A stretch of 64,000 bases of DNA from Paenibacillus sp. FSL R7-0204 (GTDB taxonomy: Bacteria > Bacillota > Bacilli > Paenibacillales > Paenibacillaceae), in assembly GCF_038002225.1 (NCBI RefSeq), contig NZ_JBBOCA010000001.1, positions 1,922,001 through 1,986,000 on the forward strand, read 5' to 3'. Of the stretch, positions 1 to 11,132 are shown piece by piece. The translations under genes and the position numbers were made by a program. The stretch's first letter is position 1. Every line of letters starts with the position of its first letter. The notes beneath the pieces were generated by a model that saw only the letters and a list, made by a program, of their open reading frames with translations, made no database searches and was not told the origin of the DNA.

Positions 1-254
1 CATCCCTCCGGGTGAGCTGTTGTGCAGATAAAGCCGCGTGTTTTTGGCTGAATAATCATCAAGGATATCCCCTTTGTTTTAGTTTTTAACTTTTTTCGTT
101 AATATAGAGTATAGCAAATGATGGCATAGAAAGATAAGCCTTCAATATAATGAATAGCAATTTTGTATGCCTGCCGCTATGAATTTGCAACTTTTCCCAA
201 TCCGCAGCGTCAGTGGGTAGAGAAGTTACGGATGAATTCAGGGAGGAGATTGGC
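1..254. other. 5' edge, no complete gene
   Basis: No convincing reading frame or RNA gene is seen here. The stretch is AT-rich from about 80 to 190 and presumably carries the promoter of the serpin gene that starts at 255. A good ribosome site (GGGAGGAG) lies just before that start. Confidence 0.5.
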
Positions 255-1496
255 ATGGGCAAAAGATTATCCATACTTATACTGGCCGTTTTTCTCTTGG
301 GCGGCTGTAGTGAAGGAGGTTCGGGCATGAGCTACCCGGAGAGACAGGCTGCCGCAGCCAAGCTGGATTCAGGTCTGGCTGACAGCAGCAACCGGCTGGG
401 CGTGAAGCTGTTCGGCCAGTTAAGGAAGCAGGGGAGCGGGAACCTGACGATATCCCCGTACAGTGTCGCTGCCGCTCTGGCCCTGGCCTATAACGGCAGT
501 GCCGGAGAGACGGCAGAGGAGCTGGGGAAGCTGCTCGGCTATACCCCGGACGAACGGCAGAAGTTGAATACCGGCCATCAGTCATTAATGAAGCTCTTGA
601 ATTATGGAGGACCGGGCGTGGAGCTGAAGATCGCGAATTCAGTCTGGGGTATGAAGGGCTTGCCGCTGCGGAGGGACTACCTCAAGACCGGTAAGGATTT
701 CTATGATGCGCAGATTAAGACTACGGACCTGGAGGCAGAGAAGTCTGTAAAGGAGATTAACGGATGGGTGGCAGACCATACGGGGGACAAGATTCAGGAG
801 ATGCTCACGAAGCCGCCCGGACCGCAGGCTGTGGCTGTCTTGGTCAACGCTCTGTATTTCAAAGGCGGCTGGAAGGATGTGTTCGAGGAAGAGGCTACGA
901 AGCAGGCGGACTTTTATCCTCCGGACGGACCGGCAGTGCAGGTAATGATGATGAAGCGGAGCGGTATGTTCGAGTATGCCACTCATGAGCGTTGGCAGGC
1001 GGTTAAGCTTCCCTACGGAGAGGGACAGATGGAGATGATAGTGATCCTCCCGGGTGAGCAATCCTCGCTGCAGGAGCTTACGGACGGGCTGGAAGCGGAT
1101 GGCTTGCCGCTGGAGGAGGATTACACCAGTTCCCGGGGGACGCTGCTGCTGCCAAGATTCACGGCCAGCTATGGTACAGAACTCTCCAAGGTCCTGCAGA
1201 CGCTGGGTGTGAAGCTTGCCTTTGACCCGGGCCGGGGTGATTTTTCCCTTATGTCGGATCTGGACAGCCCGATCTATTTCGAACAGGTCATCCACAAAAC
1301 CTATATCGATGTAAACGAACGGGGAACGGAAGCGGCGGCTTCCACTGTAATTGATATGCGTGCCGGATCAGCGCCACCTGTAGACATGCCCTTTGAAATG
1401 AACGTCAACCGGCCGTTCCTGTTCATGATCCGGGACGCGCAGAGCGGAGTCACGCTGTTCCTTGGGACGATAGAGAATCCGCAGCGCACGGATTGA
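255..1496 (+). CDS. Serpin-family protease inhibitor, lipoprotein
   Basis: About 413 residues. The start at 255 is chosen over an upstream in-frame ATG (213) because GGGAGGAG precedes it and because it begins a classical lipoprotein signal: charged MGKR, a hydrophobic stretch, then lipobox LLGGC with Cys18. The rest is a full-length serpin fold, including NVNRPFLFMIRD and FLGTIENP near the C-terminus. The hinge before the reactive loop (GTEAAAST, about residues 357-364) has the small residues of inhibitory serpins, so it probably traps a serine or cysteine protease outside the membrane. The scissile bond should fall near the Arg-Ala-Gly-Ser stretch that follows. It stands alone upstream of bofC. 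The target protease is unknown. Confidence 0.9.
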   Translation: MGKRLSILILAVFLLGGCSEGGSGMSYPERQAAAAKLDSGLADSSNRLGVKLFGQLRKQGSGNLTISPYSVAAALALAYNGSAGETAEELGKLLGYTPDERQKLNTGHQSLMKLLNYGGPGVELKIANSVWGMKGLPLRRDYLKTGKDFYDAQIKTTDLEAEKSVKEINGWVADHTGDKIQEMLTKPPGPQAVAVLVNALYFKGGWKDVFEEEATKQADFYPPDGPAVQVMMMKRSGMFEYATHERWQAVKLPYGEGQMEMIVILPGEQSSLQELTDGLEADGLPLEEDYTSSRGTLLLPRFTASYGTELSKVLQTLGVKLAFDPGRGDFSLMSDLDSPIYFEQVIHKTYIDVNERGTEAAASTVIDMRAGSAPPVDMPFEMNVNRPFLFMIRDAQSGVTLFLGTIENPQRTD

Positions 1497-1584
1497 GTTC
1501 AAGCTGGGATGAATTTCAAGCATTTACGCATAAATGATCCCTTCACAGGTCACAATAGGAAAAAACCAGAATGAAGGGATTAAC

Positions 1585-2331
1585 GTGAATGCTTTTCGCC
1601 TGAAAAAACAACTGTGGCGGCGGTGGAGACGCTGGAAGAAAGCGCCCTGGGTAGGTGCTGCATGCCTGGTGCTGACGCTGCTCGCCTGGCGCGGCATGCA
1701 GGTTCCGGAAGAGATCAGCTCGCTGCTTGAATCTTCGTCATTCCTGAGCGGCAATGCAGGGCAGAACCTGGAGCCCGGGAGCAGCTTACCGGCTGTAGCC
1801 GCCGTATATAACCATACAGACGATGATACCGAAGAGGATGCCGCCGTGATGAACAGTCAAGAGCTGCTTAAGGCTGTGCACAAGGAAGCCATCAGCAGAA
1901 CGGTGCATCTCAAGACCCTCTATGTAGCCGGTGAAGAGGTGCAGACCCTGCCCGGTAAGCAGACCCCGGCCCAGCTTAACGAACTGATTGTCCGGCATGC
2001 GGGCTGGAGCGGCTGGATTAGCGGGGGAGGGGACCTGTGGCTGGAGCAGCGGGTCAATGACCTGTCGCCGCTGACCAAAAAAGAAGCCTACTTCGGGGTG
2101 GACGAGCAAGGTAACCTGACTCTGTTCCAAGGACCGCCCGAGGCGGAGCGGGTCATGAAGACCTTTTTCCAAATGGACATGGGCTCGATCAAATCCTCTC
2201 TGCCTAAGGGCATCTGGGAGCAGCTTCATCAGGGCATCCGGGTGCAGGATCTGGAGGAGTACAACAGCGTACTCTCCACCTTCAGCGACTATGCGCGAGA
2301 TTCCTCGGAACAGGTGATGCATGCGGAGTGA
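1585..2331 (+). CDS. bofC: BofC-like intercompartmental signalling protein
   Basis: About 248 residues from a GTG start at 1585, preceded by GAAGGGA; an ATG at 1534 in the same frame has no ribosome site. A basic N-terminus is followed by one membrane segment (residues about 19-35), so the bulk would lie outside the membrane. The second half (AYFGVDEQGNLTLFQGPP and following) resembles the C-terminal domain of BofC. In B. subtilis BofC is a forespore protein that restrains SpoIVB-triggered SigmaK activation. Position directly upstream of the ruv genes is as in B. subtilis, which supports the call more than similarity does. Confidence 0.75.
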   Translation: MNAFRLKKQLWRRWRRWKKAPWVGAACLVLTLLAWRGMQVPEEISSLLESSSFLSGNAGQNLEPGSSLPAVAAVYNHTDDDTEEDAAVMNSQELLKAVHKEAISRTVHLKTLYVAGEEVQTLPGKQTPAQLNELIVRHAGWSGWISGGGDLWLEQRVNDLSPLTKKEAYFGVDEQGNLTLFQGPPEAERVMKTFFQMDMGSIKSSLPKGIWEQLHQGIRVQDLEEYNSVLSTFSDYARDSSEQVMHAE

Positions 2332-2468
2332 GGGAGAGAGAGCACAGGAGAGACTCAGGGCAGATCTCGAGTCAGACCACGGAGCAGACTTTAAGATCAG
2401 AATCAGTAGTATGAAGACTCGCGGGCGCGTGGCCTGCGGGTCTTTGTTGTGTTATGCATGTTTCATTT

Positions 2469-2508
2469 CCCCGGGGACAAACTTTTTGTCTCCCGGGGAA
2501 TTTTTTTT
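2469..2508 (+). terminator. Rho-independent terminator after bofC
   Basis: An inverted repeat (CCCCGGGGACAAA / TTTGTCTCCCGGGG) with a tiny loop is followed by eight T residues. It should end bofC transcription. Confidence 0.85.
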
Positions 2509-2516
2509 GCTATAAT
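2487..2516 (+). promoter_or_regulatory. Candidate promoter of the ruv operon
   Basis: A perfect -10 (TATAAT, 2511-2516) follows directly on the terminator T-tract; an 18-bp spacer back lies TTGTCT (2487-2492), inside the terminator stem. This would place promoter and upstream terminator on the same bases. Confidence 0.5.
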
Positions 2517-2587
2517 GGGTGGAAGGAATACATATGTTCGCTTTAGGGCCGGATTATCCGCCCGGGCATAGGGGAGAGAGAAGGATC

Positions 2588-3091
2588 TTGCGCATTTTGG
2601 GGATTGATCCGGGGCTGGCGATTGTCGGCTTTGGCTTCGTAGATAAGGTAGGGAACAAATTAACACCGGTCCAATACGGCTGCATCCAGACCGAGGCACA
2701 TACCCCGGAAGAAGAGCGTCTGCTGCATGTCTATGAAGGCATGGTGCAGCTGATTGATAAATATAAGCCGGATGCGGTAGCGGTAGAGAAGCTGTTCTTC
2801 AGCCGCAATGTGACCACGGCCTTACCGGTGGCGCAAGCACGCGGGGTGCTGATTCTGGCAGCCGTGCAGCGCGGGCTGCCGGTGGCAGAATACACCCCAA
2901 TGATGGTGAAGCAGGCTGTAGTCGGTTACGGCAAGGCGGAGAAGAAGCAGGTGCAGGAGATGGTCAAGCTGCTCTTGAAGCTGACGGCTGTACCGAAGCC
3001 CGATGATGTGGCGGATGCGCTGGCGGTGGCGGTATGCCATGCCCATTCTGTGAGTCTTAATTCCAAATTAAATGAGGTATTGCGAAAATGA
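2588..3091 (+). CDS. ruvC: Crossover junction endodeoxyribonuclease RuvC
   Basis: 167 residues from a TTG start at 2588 with a GGAGAGAGAAGG ribosome site; the upstream in-frame ATG at 2519 would add 23 residues not found in the family. It cuts Holliday junctions symmetrically together with RuvAB. The conserved acidic residues are visible: GIDPG at the N-terminus, AVEKLFF in the middle and DDVADALAVAVCHAH at the end. It overlaps ruvA by the ATGA motif, so translation is coupled. B. subtilis lacks RuvC and uses RecU; presence of ruvC here fits Paenibacillus. Confidence 0.93.
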   Translation: MRILGIDPGLAIVGFGFVDKVGNKLTPVQYGCIQTEAHTPEEERLLHVYEGMVQLIDKYKPDAVAVEKLFFSRNVTTALPVAQARGVLILAAVQRGLPVAEYTPMMVKQAVVGYGKAEKKQVQEMVKLLLKLTAVPKPDDVADALAVAVCHAHSVSLNSKLNEVLRK

Positions 3092-3711
3092 TAGATTTTC
3101 TTAGAGGGCCGGTTGCGCATTTGGAGCCGGAATATGTTGTGCTGGATGTGCAGGGCGTGGGGTACCGGGTATTCTGCCCGAACCCGTATGCTTTTGCCAA
3201 GACTGAGGGTCCGGTGACTGTGTTCATTCATTATCAGACCCGCGAGGATGCTACGCTGCTGTTCGGATTCCCGTCGCGCGAGGAGCAGCGGCTGTTCCGT
3301 AAGCTGATTGAGGTATCGGGCATCGGCCCGCGTGTCGCGTTGGGCATTCTGACCGGCGGAACGCCGGACCAGCTGATCGCAGCCATCTATCAGGAGAATA
3401 TCACCTTCCTGACGAAGCTGCCGGGAATTGGCAAGAAGACGGCGCAGCGGATGATATTGGATCTGAAGGACAAGCTGGACGGCTTCGGCGGGGCAGCCCT
3501 GCAGACGGGATTGTTCGCAGTAGCGGCTGAAGCGCAGAGTAAGGCGGAGGCGCTCCCGTGGGAAGAAGCCAGAGATGCGCTAAAGGCACTTGGATACACC
3601 GATGCCGAGCTGGACCGGGTGCACTTGAAGATGAAGCAGGAAGGCACGGATACCGGACCGGTGGATGTGCTAATGAAGAGGGCGCTGGGGCTGCTGTATA
3701 TCGCCAAATAG
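3088..3711 (+). CDS. ruvA: Holliday junction branch migration protein RuvA
   Basis: 207 residues, normal length. N-terminal OB fold (MIDFLRGPVAHLEPEYVVLD), then two helix-hairpin-helix motifs (IEVSGIGPRVALGIL and LTKLPGIGKKTAQRMI) that grip the junction, and a C-terminal domain that contacts RuvB. It tetramerises on the four-way junction and loads RuvB. Start codon overlaps the ruvC stop; ruvB follows after 31 bp. Confidence 0.96.
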   Translation: MIDFLRGPVAHLEPEYVVLDVQGVGYRVFCPNPYAFAKTEGPVTVFIHYQTREDATLLFGFPSREEQRLFRKLIEVSGIGPRVALGILTGGTPDQLIAAIYQENITFLTKLPGIGKKTAQRMILDLKDKLDGFGGAALQTGLFAVAAEAQSKAEALPWEEARDALKALGYTDAELDRVHLKMKQEGTDTGPVDVLMKRALGLLYIAK

Positions 3712-3742
3712 GATAGGTCCCTGAAGAACGGAGTGAGGAAGA

Positions 3743-4750
3743 ATGGATGACCGGATTATATCGGCTAATCTGATGATGGACGAGCAGGCGGTGGAATTAA
3801 GTCTGCGCCCCCGTTATCTGGGTGAATATATCGGCCAGAACCAGGTGAAAGAGAACCTGAAAATATATATAGAAGCGGCAAAGATGCGCAGTGAAGCACT
3901 GGATCATGTCCTGTTGTACGGGCCTCCGGGCCTCGGCAAGACGACGCTGGCCAATATTATTGCCAACGAGCTGGGAGTCAATCTGCGGACCACCTCCGGC
4001 CCGGCAATTGAACGGCCCGGCGATCTGGCCGCGCTGCTGACAAACCTTCAGGAAGGCGATGTGCTGTTCATTGACGAGATTCACCGTCTGCACCGGACGG
4101 TGGAGGAGGTCATGTATCCGGCGATGGAGGATTTCGCGCTGGATATTATGATCGGCAAGGGGCCTAGCGCACGGTCGGTCCGGCTCGATCTGCCGCCCTT
4201 CACGCTCATTGGGGCGACGACACGCGCGGGACTGCTGTCTGCTCCGCTGCGTGACCGCTTCGGAGTGGTCAGCCGGCTGGAGTATTACACCATCGATGAA
4301 CTGAGCTTCATCGTGGCGCGCAACGCTGAACTGCTGGGCATCGAGATTCTGGGCGACGCAGCGGAAGAGATTGCCTTGCGGGCCAGAGGGACACCCCGGA
4401 TTGCCAACCGTCTGCTGAAGCGGGTACGCGATTACGCCCAGGTCCGCGGCGATGGAATCATCACCCCGGAGATTGCTGCCGAATCGCTGAAGATGCTCCA
4501 GGTGGACCCCCGGGGACTGGACAGCATCGACCATAAGATGCTGCAATCCATGATCAGCTCTTTCCGGGGCGGTCCTGTTGGACTGGATACCATCGCCGCT
4601 ACGATAGGTGAAGAGAGCCAGACCATTGAGGATGTATACGAGCCCTATCTGCTGCAGATTGGTTTCTTGCAGCGCACGCCGCGCGGCCGCATTGTTACGC
4701 CTGCGGCATATCATCATCTTGGGCTTCCGCTTCCTCCGCAGCAGAATTGA
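3743..4750 (+). CDS. ruvB: Holliday junction DNA helicase RuvB
   Basis: 335 residues, full length. Hexameric AAA+ motor that drives branch migration with RuvA. Walker [12 protein letters not shown] (about residue 58), Walker B FIDEIHR, sensor 1 GATTRAG and the arginine finger LRDRFG are all present, followed by the winged-helix C-terminal domain. GAGGAAG ribosome site. Third gene of the ruvCAB operon. Confidence 0.97.
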   Translation: MDDRIISANLMMDEQAVELSLRPRYLGEYIGQNQVKENLKIYIEAAKMRSEALDHVLLYGPPGLGKTTLANIIANELGVNLRTTSGPAIERPGDLAALLTNLQEGDVLFIDEIHRLHRTVEEVMYPAMEDFALDIMIGKGPSARSVRLDLPPFTLIGATTRAGLLSAPLRDRFGVVSRLEYYTIDELSFIVARNAELLGIEILGDAAEEIALRARGTPRIANRLLKRVRDYAQVRGDGIITPEIAAESLKMLQVDPRGLDSIDHKMLQSMISSFRGGPVGLDTIAATIGEESQTIEDVYEPYLLQIGFLQRTPRGRIVTPAAYHHLGLPLPPQQN

Positions 4751-4845
4751 TTGCTGAGAATCCTGCCCATAGTACAACATCTTACGTATTGTTTGGGCTA
4801 CAAACCAAAGTTGATATATCACTAATAATTTATAGGAGGCCTACA

Positions 4846-6948
4846 ATGAAACTTGCGAAGTGGACAACAACAGGAATCGGGCTGCTGGGCCGGGGGGCGC
4901 TGGCTGCATTGCTTGCAGCAGGCAGTCTTCTCATTCCGGCAGATCACGCCCGCGCCGATTCCGGCGGGCCCATCCGGGTTGCACTGTATGCCGACATTGG
5001 CAGCAAATATAAATCTACCGTACCGCTGGTAACCCTGCAGTCCGAGCAGAGCTTCAGCCTGCTTCCGGCAGCCGGCGGCAGCCCGTTATTGTCGGTTCCG
5101 GCCCAGAACAAGGTCCGTGTCAGTCTGGACGGGTTCCGGGTGAAGGTGCTGGAGACGCCAAGCTGGCAGACCGCTGCGGATGCGGCGAAGAAGCTCCAGT
5201 CTTCTTCCAATAAGCCGCAGATTTTCATGGCTGCGAGAGGCGGAGCCAAGGTATACCAGCTATACACTGGAGGCTATACCAGTGAGAGTGCAGCCAATAA
5301 CGGGCTGAACGCAGTCCTCAAAGCCGGTCTGGCGATTCCAGAGGGACAGACCCCTGCGGTGGCCGGCACCAAGCATCTGTCTGCGGGCTCCTACGCTACA
5401 TTAGAGGAAGCCCAGGCGGTAGTCGGCAGCCTGACGACTGCCGGCTTAGATGCCTGGCCGGTATTCATATCCGGTGAGGGCGGCAGTGCGCGGACCGAGG
5501 TATGGGTAGGCGAGGCGTCAAGTGACAGCGAGCTTGCGGCGGTCTCTGCTTCGGCAGCAGCGCTGCTTCCTCAGCTTGCTCTGACGCCTGTGGCTCCGGG
5601 TGCACCCGGAGTAATGATCCGCATGGATGCAGGGCTCGATTTCAACAGCGAAGTTCAGGCCTTTCATTACCTGTTATCCGGAAGTAACGCAAAGTTCATT
5701 TTGTCCGGCAATGATAAGGGAATTATGCTTACAGAAAGGTCCAAGCGGATCTACCGCGGCGATATGGAGCTTGGCAATCTGAATGGTTCATTGTCTGTCA
5801 TTAACGTGGTTCCGCTGGAGCAATATCTGTACGCGGTAGTGGGGGGAGAGGTATCCTCCGGCTGGCCTGAGGAGGCGCTGAAGGCCCAGGCTGTAGCGGC
5901 ACGCAGCTACGCGTTGTCCCAAGGGAACCGCTTCGATGTTGCCAATGTGGTGGATACAACGCTCAGTCAGGTCTATAACGGAATCGGTGCAGAAGCACCC
6001 ACAATCATCAAGGCGGTCGATGCAACGGCAGGTGAAGTGCTGCAGAGCGGCGGCAAGGTTGTAGAGGCGGTATTCTCCTCGAACAGCGGCGGTGTTACGG
6101 CTGACCCGTCGGAAGTATGGAACAGTGGCGGCAACTATGCCAGTGTGGCCAGCGCAGAGGATGTGGCTGCAGTGGGTTCGGCCAAGAAGTGGTACTATGT
6201 ACTGCTGGACAGCGGCGTCTCCGGCTATGCCCGGGAAGATAACATCAAATTAACAGGCGATAAGACAGCCGCAGGGCTCTCCATTGCCACAGCCACAGCC
6301 AAGGATGTGAATATCCGGCCGCTGCCTGTTGTAGACAGCAGTGCTGCTCCGGCAGGTAAGCTGAATCCCGGCCAGAACGCCGTAGTGCTGAATCAGGTCT
6401 ATGAATCCGGCAGCTACAGCTGGATCAAGGGCCCGTATTCTTCAGCCGAGCTGCTGAAGAGCCTGGCCGGCAAGACCAGCGGCTCTCTGCCCTCTTCTAT
6501 AACCACTCTGGAGGTTACCCGGCGCGGGCCATCGGGAAGAGCGGTGGAGGTCAAGGCGAACGGCCAGATCCTGCAGGTGAAGTACCCTGATCTGTTCCGT
6601 TCCTCCTTCGGCGGATTGCCCAGTACCTTGTTTGATATTGTACCTGCCGGCAGTTATACTGTATTAGGCGCTGACGGCTCTACAGCTGCTATCGGCAGCG
6701 CAAGCCCGGCCGGAGTGCTGTCTGCCTCGGGCCAAGTGACGTCCAGCGGCAACGGAACAGTTGTGATGGGTGCGGATCAGACCTCAAGAGTCGTGACCGG
6801 CAGTCCGGGCTTCTATTTCATCGGCTGGGGTTACGGACACGGACTCGGCATGTCCCAATGGGGCGTGAAGGGAATGGCTGACAAAGGGTATGATTATAAG
6901 CAAATATTGCAACACTATTTTAATAACGTTACTATAATTAAGAATTAA
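4846..6948 (+). CDS. SpoIID/LytB-family secreted protein with SPOR-like region
   Basis: 700 residues. Start at 4846 follows AGGAGG and begins a Sec signal peptide ending near residue 37 (ADHARADS). A SPOR-like segment ([17 protein letters not shown], about 125-150) could bind denuded peptidoglycan. The SpoIID domain starts near residue 298 ([23 protein letters not shown]) and ends with [18 protein letters not shown] near 659. Members trim glycan strands as lytic transglycosylases. The domain is interrupted after [12 protein letters not shown] by about 100 residues that look like an SH3-type insertion ([18 protein letters not shown]). It lies 17 bp before queA. It is larger than SpoIID itself, so a paralogue of unproven role. 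Confidence 0.85.
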   Translation: MKLAKWTTTGIGLLGRGALAALLAAGSLLIPADHARADSGGPIRVALYADIGSKYKSTVPLVTLQSEQSFSLLPAAGGSPLLSVPAQNKVRVSLDGFRVKVLETPSWQTAADAAKKLQSSSNKPQIFMAARGGAKVYQLYTGGYTSESAANNGLNAVLKAGLAIPEGQTPAVAGTKHLSAGSYATLEEAQAVVGSLTTAGLDAWPVFISGEGGSARTEVWVGEASSDSELAAVSASAAALLPQLALTPVAPGAPGVMIRMDAGLDFNSEVQAFHYLLSGSNAKFILSGNDKGIMLTERSKRIYRGDMELGNLNGSLSVINVVPLEQYLYAVVGGEVSSGWPEEALKAQAVAARSYALSQGNRFDVANVVDTTLSQVYNGIGAEAPTIIKAVDATAGEVLQSGGKVVEAVFSSNSGGVTADPSEVWNSGGNYASVASAEDVAAVGSAKKWYYVLLDSGVSGYAREDNIKLTGDKTAAGLSIATATAKDVNIRPLPVVDSSAAPAGKLNPGQNAVVLNQVYESGSYSWIKGPYSSAELLKSLAGKTSGSLPSSITTLEVTRRGPSGRAVEVKANGQILQVKYPDLFRSSFGGLPSTLFDIVPAGSYTVLGADGSTAAIGSASPAGVLSASGQVTSSGNGTVVMGADQTSRVVTGSPGFYFIGWGYGHGLGMSQWGVKGMADKGYDYKQILQHYFNNVTIIKN

Positions 6949-6965
6949 GGAATGAAGATCCTATT

Positions 6966-7994
6966 ATGAATGTTGAACTTTATGATTTCCATTTGCCGGA
7001 GGAGCTGATTGCCCAGACTCCGCTTGCCGACCGCAGTTCATCCAGACTGCTTATGGTAGACAAGGAGAGCGGGCAGCTGGACCACGGTCATTTCACGGAT
7101 ATACTGGGGCAGTTCCGTCCGGGCGATACGCTTGTCCTTAATGATACACGGGTTATTCCCGCCAGACTGTTCGGAGTCAAGGAAGATACCGGAGCCAAGG
7201 CCGAGGTCCTGCTGCTTAAGAATCTGGACGGGGACCGCTGGGAGGCGCTGGTGAAGCCGGGCAAGAAGCTGAAGACCGGAGCGGTCATTGTCTTCAGCGA
7301 AGAGCTTCGTGCCGTGATTGAGGAAGAGGCAGATATGGGCGGGCGGACACTCCGCTTCATCTATCAGGGGATTTTCCAGGAGATTCTGGACAGGCTCGGA
7401 TCCATGCCGCTCCCTCCTTATATTAAGGAAACCCTGGATGACCGTGAGCGGTATCAGACGGTCTATGCCAAGCACGAAGGCTCGGCGGCAGCGCCGACAG
7501 CCGGACTGCATTTCACCACAGAGCTGCTGGAGCAGATTGCAGCCATCGGTGTGAATATCGTCTATGTCACACTTCATGTCGGTCTCGGGACCTTCCGTCC
7601 GATGTCTGTCGAGACAGTAGAAGAGCATGTCATGCATGCCGAGTATTTCGAGCTGTCGCGGGCAGCAGCGGATGTGATCAATGAAGCCAGAGCAAGAGGC
7701 GGAAGAATAATAGCTGTAGGCACAACCTCCTGCCGGACCCTGGAGACCGTAGGCAGACAATGCCAGGGCGGGCCGATAGAGGCATGCAGCGGCTGGACGG
7801 ATATTTTTATTTATCCGGGTTATGAATTCACTGTCGTTAATGCACTGATTACCAATTTCCATCTGCCCAAGTCAACCTTGGTCATGCTGGTAAGCGCTTT
7901 GGCTGGCCGGGAGCTGATTCTCGCCGCGTATGAAGAAGCGATTAAGCAGCAGTACCGGTTCTTTAGCTTCGGCGATGCAATGTTCATTTATTAA
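6966..7994 (+). CDS. queA: S-adenosylmethionine:tRNA ribosyltransferase-isomerase
   Basis: 342 residues, family length. QueA moves the ribosyl part of S-adenosylmethionine to 7-aminomethyl-7-deazaguanine at tRNA position 34, giving epoxyqueuosine. Conserved blocks include the N-terminal [16 protein letters not shown], the central [14 protein letters not shown] and C-terminal [11 protein letters not shown]. Followed by tgt after 21 bp, as in most Firmicutes. Confidence 0.97.
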   Translation: MNVELYDFHLPEELIAQTPLADRSSSRLLMVDKESGQLDHGHFTDILGQFRPGDTLVLNDTRVIPARLFGVKEDTGAKAEVLLLKNLDGDRWEALVKPGKKLKTGAVIVFSEELRAVIEEEADMGGRTLRFIYQGIFQEILDRLGSMPLPPYIKETLDDRERYQTVYAKHEGSAAAPTAGLHFTTELLEQIAAIGVNIVYVTLHVGLGTFRPMSVETVEEHVMHAEYFELSRAAADVINEARARGGRIIAVGTTSCRTLETVGRQCQGGPIEACSGWTDIFIYPGYEFTVVNALITNFHLPKSTLVMLVSALAGRELILAAYEEAIKQQYRFFSFGDAMFIY

Positions 7995-9152
<1,158 letters not shown>

Positions 9153-9197
9153 AGCGTACGGAGTGTTCATGTTTATTCTTGAAAGGGGGGAAATGAT

Positions 9198-9512
9198 ATG
9201 TCACAGTTTTATATGGCAGCAGGTACAGGCGGCGGAGGCAGCATACTGGGTCTTGTGGGTCCTTTTGTACTGATGTTTGTCGTGTTCTACTTCCTGCTGA
9301 TTCGTCCGCAGCAGAAGAAGACCAAGGCACGTAACGGAATGCTCAAAGCGCTGAAGAAGGGCGATAAGGTAGTTACCATCGGCGGTCTGCACGGAACAAT
9401 CATGGAGATTTCGGATGACATCGTTATTCTGCGGGTTAATGATGTGACCCGATTGACCTTTGACCGGGGCTCGATCAGTCACGCGGTTGTGGAAGTAGAA
9501 GACAAGATGTAA
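9198..9512 (+). CDS. yajC: Preprotein translocase subunit YajC
   Basis: 104 residues: one membrane helix (about 18-40) followed by the diagnostic FYFLLIRPQQKK and a small soluble domain. YajC associates with SecDF at the Sec translocon. Ribosome site AAAGGGGGGAAA. Position after tgt matches B. subtilis yrbF. A strong terminator follows. Confidence 0.95.
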   Translation: MSQFYMAAGTGGGGSILGLVGPFVLMFVVFYFLLIRPQQKKTKARNGMLKALKKGDKVVTIGGLHGTIMEISDDIVILRVNDVTRLTFDRGSISHAVVEVEDKM

Positions 9513-9533
9513 GGGTCTCTACCAAATTACATA

Positions 9534-9573
9534 AAAATCGGCGTTTCTCTTAGGAGAAGACGCCGATTTTTTT
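9534..9573 (+). terminator. Terminator after yajC
   Basis: Long stem (AAAATCGGCGT-TTCTC / GAGAAGACGCCGATTTT) with one bulged base and a T-run. The symmetric A and T tracts mean it can also stop the minus-strand PAP2 transcript. Confidence 0.9.
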
Positions 9574-9599
9574 ATACGCCATATGCGGAAGTGAGGGCC

Positions 9600-10439
9600 T
9601 TAACGTGTATTGGTGACCCGGCCCCGCACTCTCAAGCCCTGTTCCCCGCTGCGCAGGGTAAGCTTGGCAAGCGGTACGGCGATAGCCGTGGACAGCACAG
9701 CCAGCAAGGTGCCGCCAATCATGTCGGTCAGCCAGTGAATGCCGAGATAGAAGATTCCAAAAACGATAATAACGGCTGAGATTGTACTGATCACCATCCA
9801 GCGGCGGTTGCCGGAACGGTAAGCCAGCAAGGCCATAGATACGGAGATAGCAGTATGAAGGCTCGGGAAGCAGTTATTGAGGCCGGATAGCGGCCGGTAT
9901 TCCTGTTCAAACTTGGGGAAAACTTCGAGCATGATGAATCGTACCCCGGCGGGCGCATAGGACCACACCTCATTGACCGGAAAGTACAGATAGAACGGAA
10001 TAGCGATGGCATAGGTTAAAATAATGGTGTAGCAGGTCGCATAGAGGATCACACGATTTTTATCCAGCAGATAGACCCCGAGCGAGGCCGCCAGCACGGC
10101 TTGCAGCATGAAGATATAGAAGAAGACAATTACCGGTGTCAGCCAGGGAGCGTAGAACAGCTCTTGAACCATCCGGACGAAATGCCCCTCCAGGCCGAAT
10201 ATAAAACCTGTGTAATCTGCGGTCAGCCGCATCTTTTCTTCGATCTGCAGCTCATATTTATTCAGGGCAAGAATGCTGAACATTCCTATAATAATGAGTG
10301 TGAATTTATAGGACCTCAGGAGCTCTCTCCCGATTTCAACTAAGGCCATCAGCGGATTGCGCCGTGCGCCGATCCAGATTAAAATCACAACAATGGCAAC
10401 GGTATATACAACTACAAGATTCATGGACTGGTACAGCAA
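9600..10439 (-). CDS. PAP2-superfamily membrane phosphatase/phosphotransferase
   Basis: 279 residues with about six membrane helices. The PAP2 signature is split as usual: NCFPSLHTA (motif 2) and YLGIHWLTDMIGG (motif 3, with His and Asp). This arrangement is closest to the PAP2_3 / inositolphosphotransferase-like branch. It may dephosphorylate or transfer a head group on a lipid at the membrane; the substrate cannot be told. Start is TTG at 10439 after AGGAGG with a rather long spacer; ATG at 10424 is an alternative. Not part of the conserved Bacillales backbone. Confidence 0.8.
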   Translation of the reverse strand: MLYQSMNLVVVYTVAIVVILIWIGARRNPLMALVEIGRELLRSYKFTLIIIGMFSILALNKYELQIEEKMRLTADYTGFIFGLEGHFVRMVQELFYAPWLTPVIVFFYIFMLQAVLAASLGVYLLDKNRVILYATCYTIILTYAIAIPFYLYFPVNEVWSYAPAGVRFIMLEVFPKFEQEYRPLSGLNNCFPSLHTAISVSMALLAYRSGNRRWMVISTISAVIIVFGIFYLGIHWLTDMIGGTLLAVLSTAIAVPLAKLTLRSGEQGLRVRGRVTNTR

Positions 10440-10539
10440 AGCATTCGAAGCCTCCTTGATAATCGCTCATATGAAGTCAGACATAGGTAGTGTACCATAT
10501 TTTCAAGGGAAGGTTTCAATTTTCGGAAAATTATATTAA

Positions 10540-10932
10540 TTAGGATTTCTGTAAATTAACTCCAAACATTCCTCCAAGTGCGCTAATGCCTGCGGCTGCC
10601 AGAACCCACAGAAAGTCCATTCCTCCCGGAGAACTGTCAAGCGCCAGGAATCCGATCAACAGTACAGCCAGTCCGTATAACATGCCTGTGAGTGCGCCCT
10701 GGTACCAGCCTTTGCGGATGGCTCTGCTGCCTGCGGTCAAGCCTCCGAATGCGGCAGCCACGCCGTGGACAATGTAGGTGTACATGGTGAGATCCTGTTC
10801 CTGCAGTCCGCTGCCCCAGAGCAGAAGGGAGAGGATGAACGCACCCAGCATCATCCACAGGAACGAGCGGATTAAACCCGATAATACCGGACTAGATATT
10901 TTCCATGAGAATAGACGCCTGATCAGAGACAT
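10540..10932 (-). CDS. YrzE-like TIGR04086-type membrane protein
   Basis: 130 residues, about four membrane helices with a Gly-rich third (GVAAAFGGLTAGSRAIRKGW). Function unknown. In B. subtilis yrzE sits between yajC and the DUF421 gene yrbG, exactly as here, which supports orthology. It is transcribed toward the PAP2 gene. Confidence 0.75.
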   Translation of the reverse strand: MSLIRRLFSWKISSPVLSGLIRSFLWMMLGAFILSLLLWGSGLQEQDLTMYTYIVHGVAAAFGGLTAGSRAIRKGWYQGALTGMLYGLAVLLIGFLALDSSPGGMDFLWVLAAAGISALGGMFGVNLQKS

Positions 10933-11132
10933 GGTAAAACCCCCTAAAAGTTTGTTAACCGGATACTAAATATTGTATGGGGAGGCTTGCCCCAATAGTA
11001 CAAGAATAGGCGGAATGACTTTTACCAGTAATTAAGCAGCAGCTTTCCGAATGTTCCCTTGGTGGTCAGGTCAGAATAGGGTTACATTAATCCGCCCTTA
11101 TGGGGGGAAAGCGGAAGGGGAGCGAAGAGAAT

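Noticed and set aside
639..1295. Long minus-strand frame inside the serpin gene
   Set aside because: GC-rich shadow of the real plus-strand gene, without family resemblance; the same holds for the long antisense frames in ruvB, relA, recJ, the cellulases and helD.
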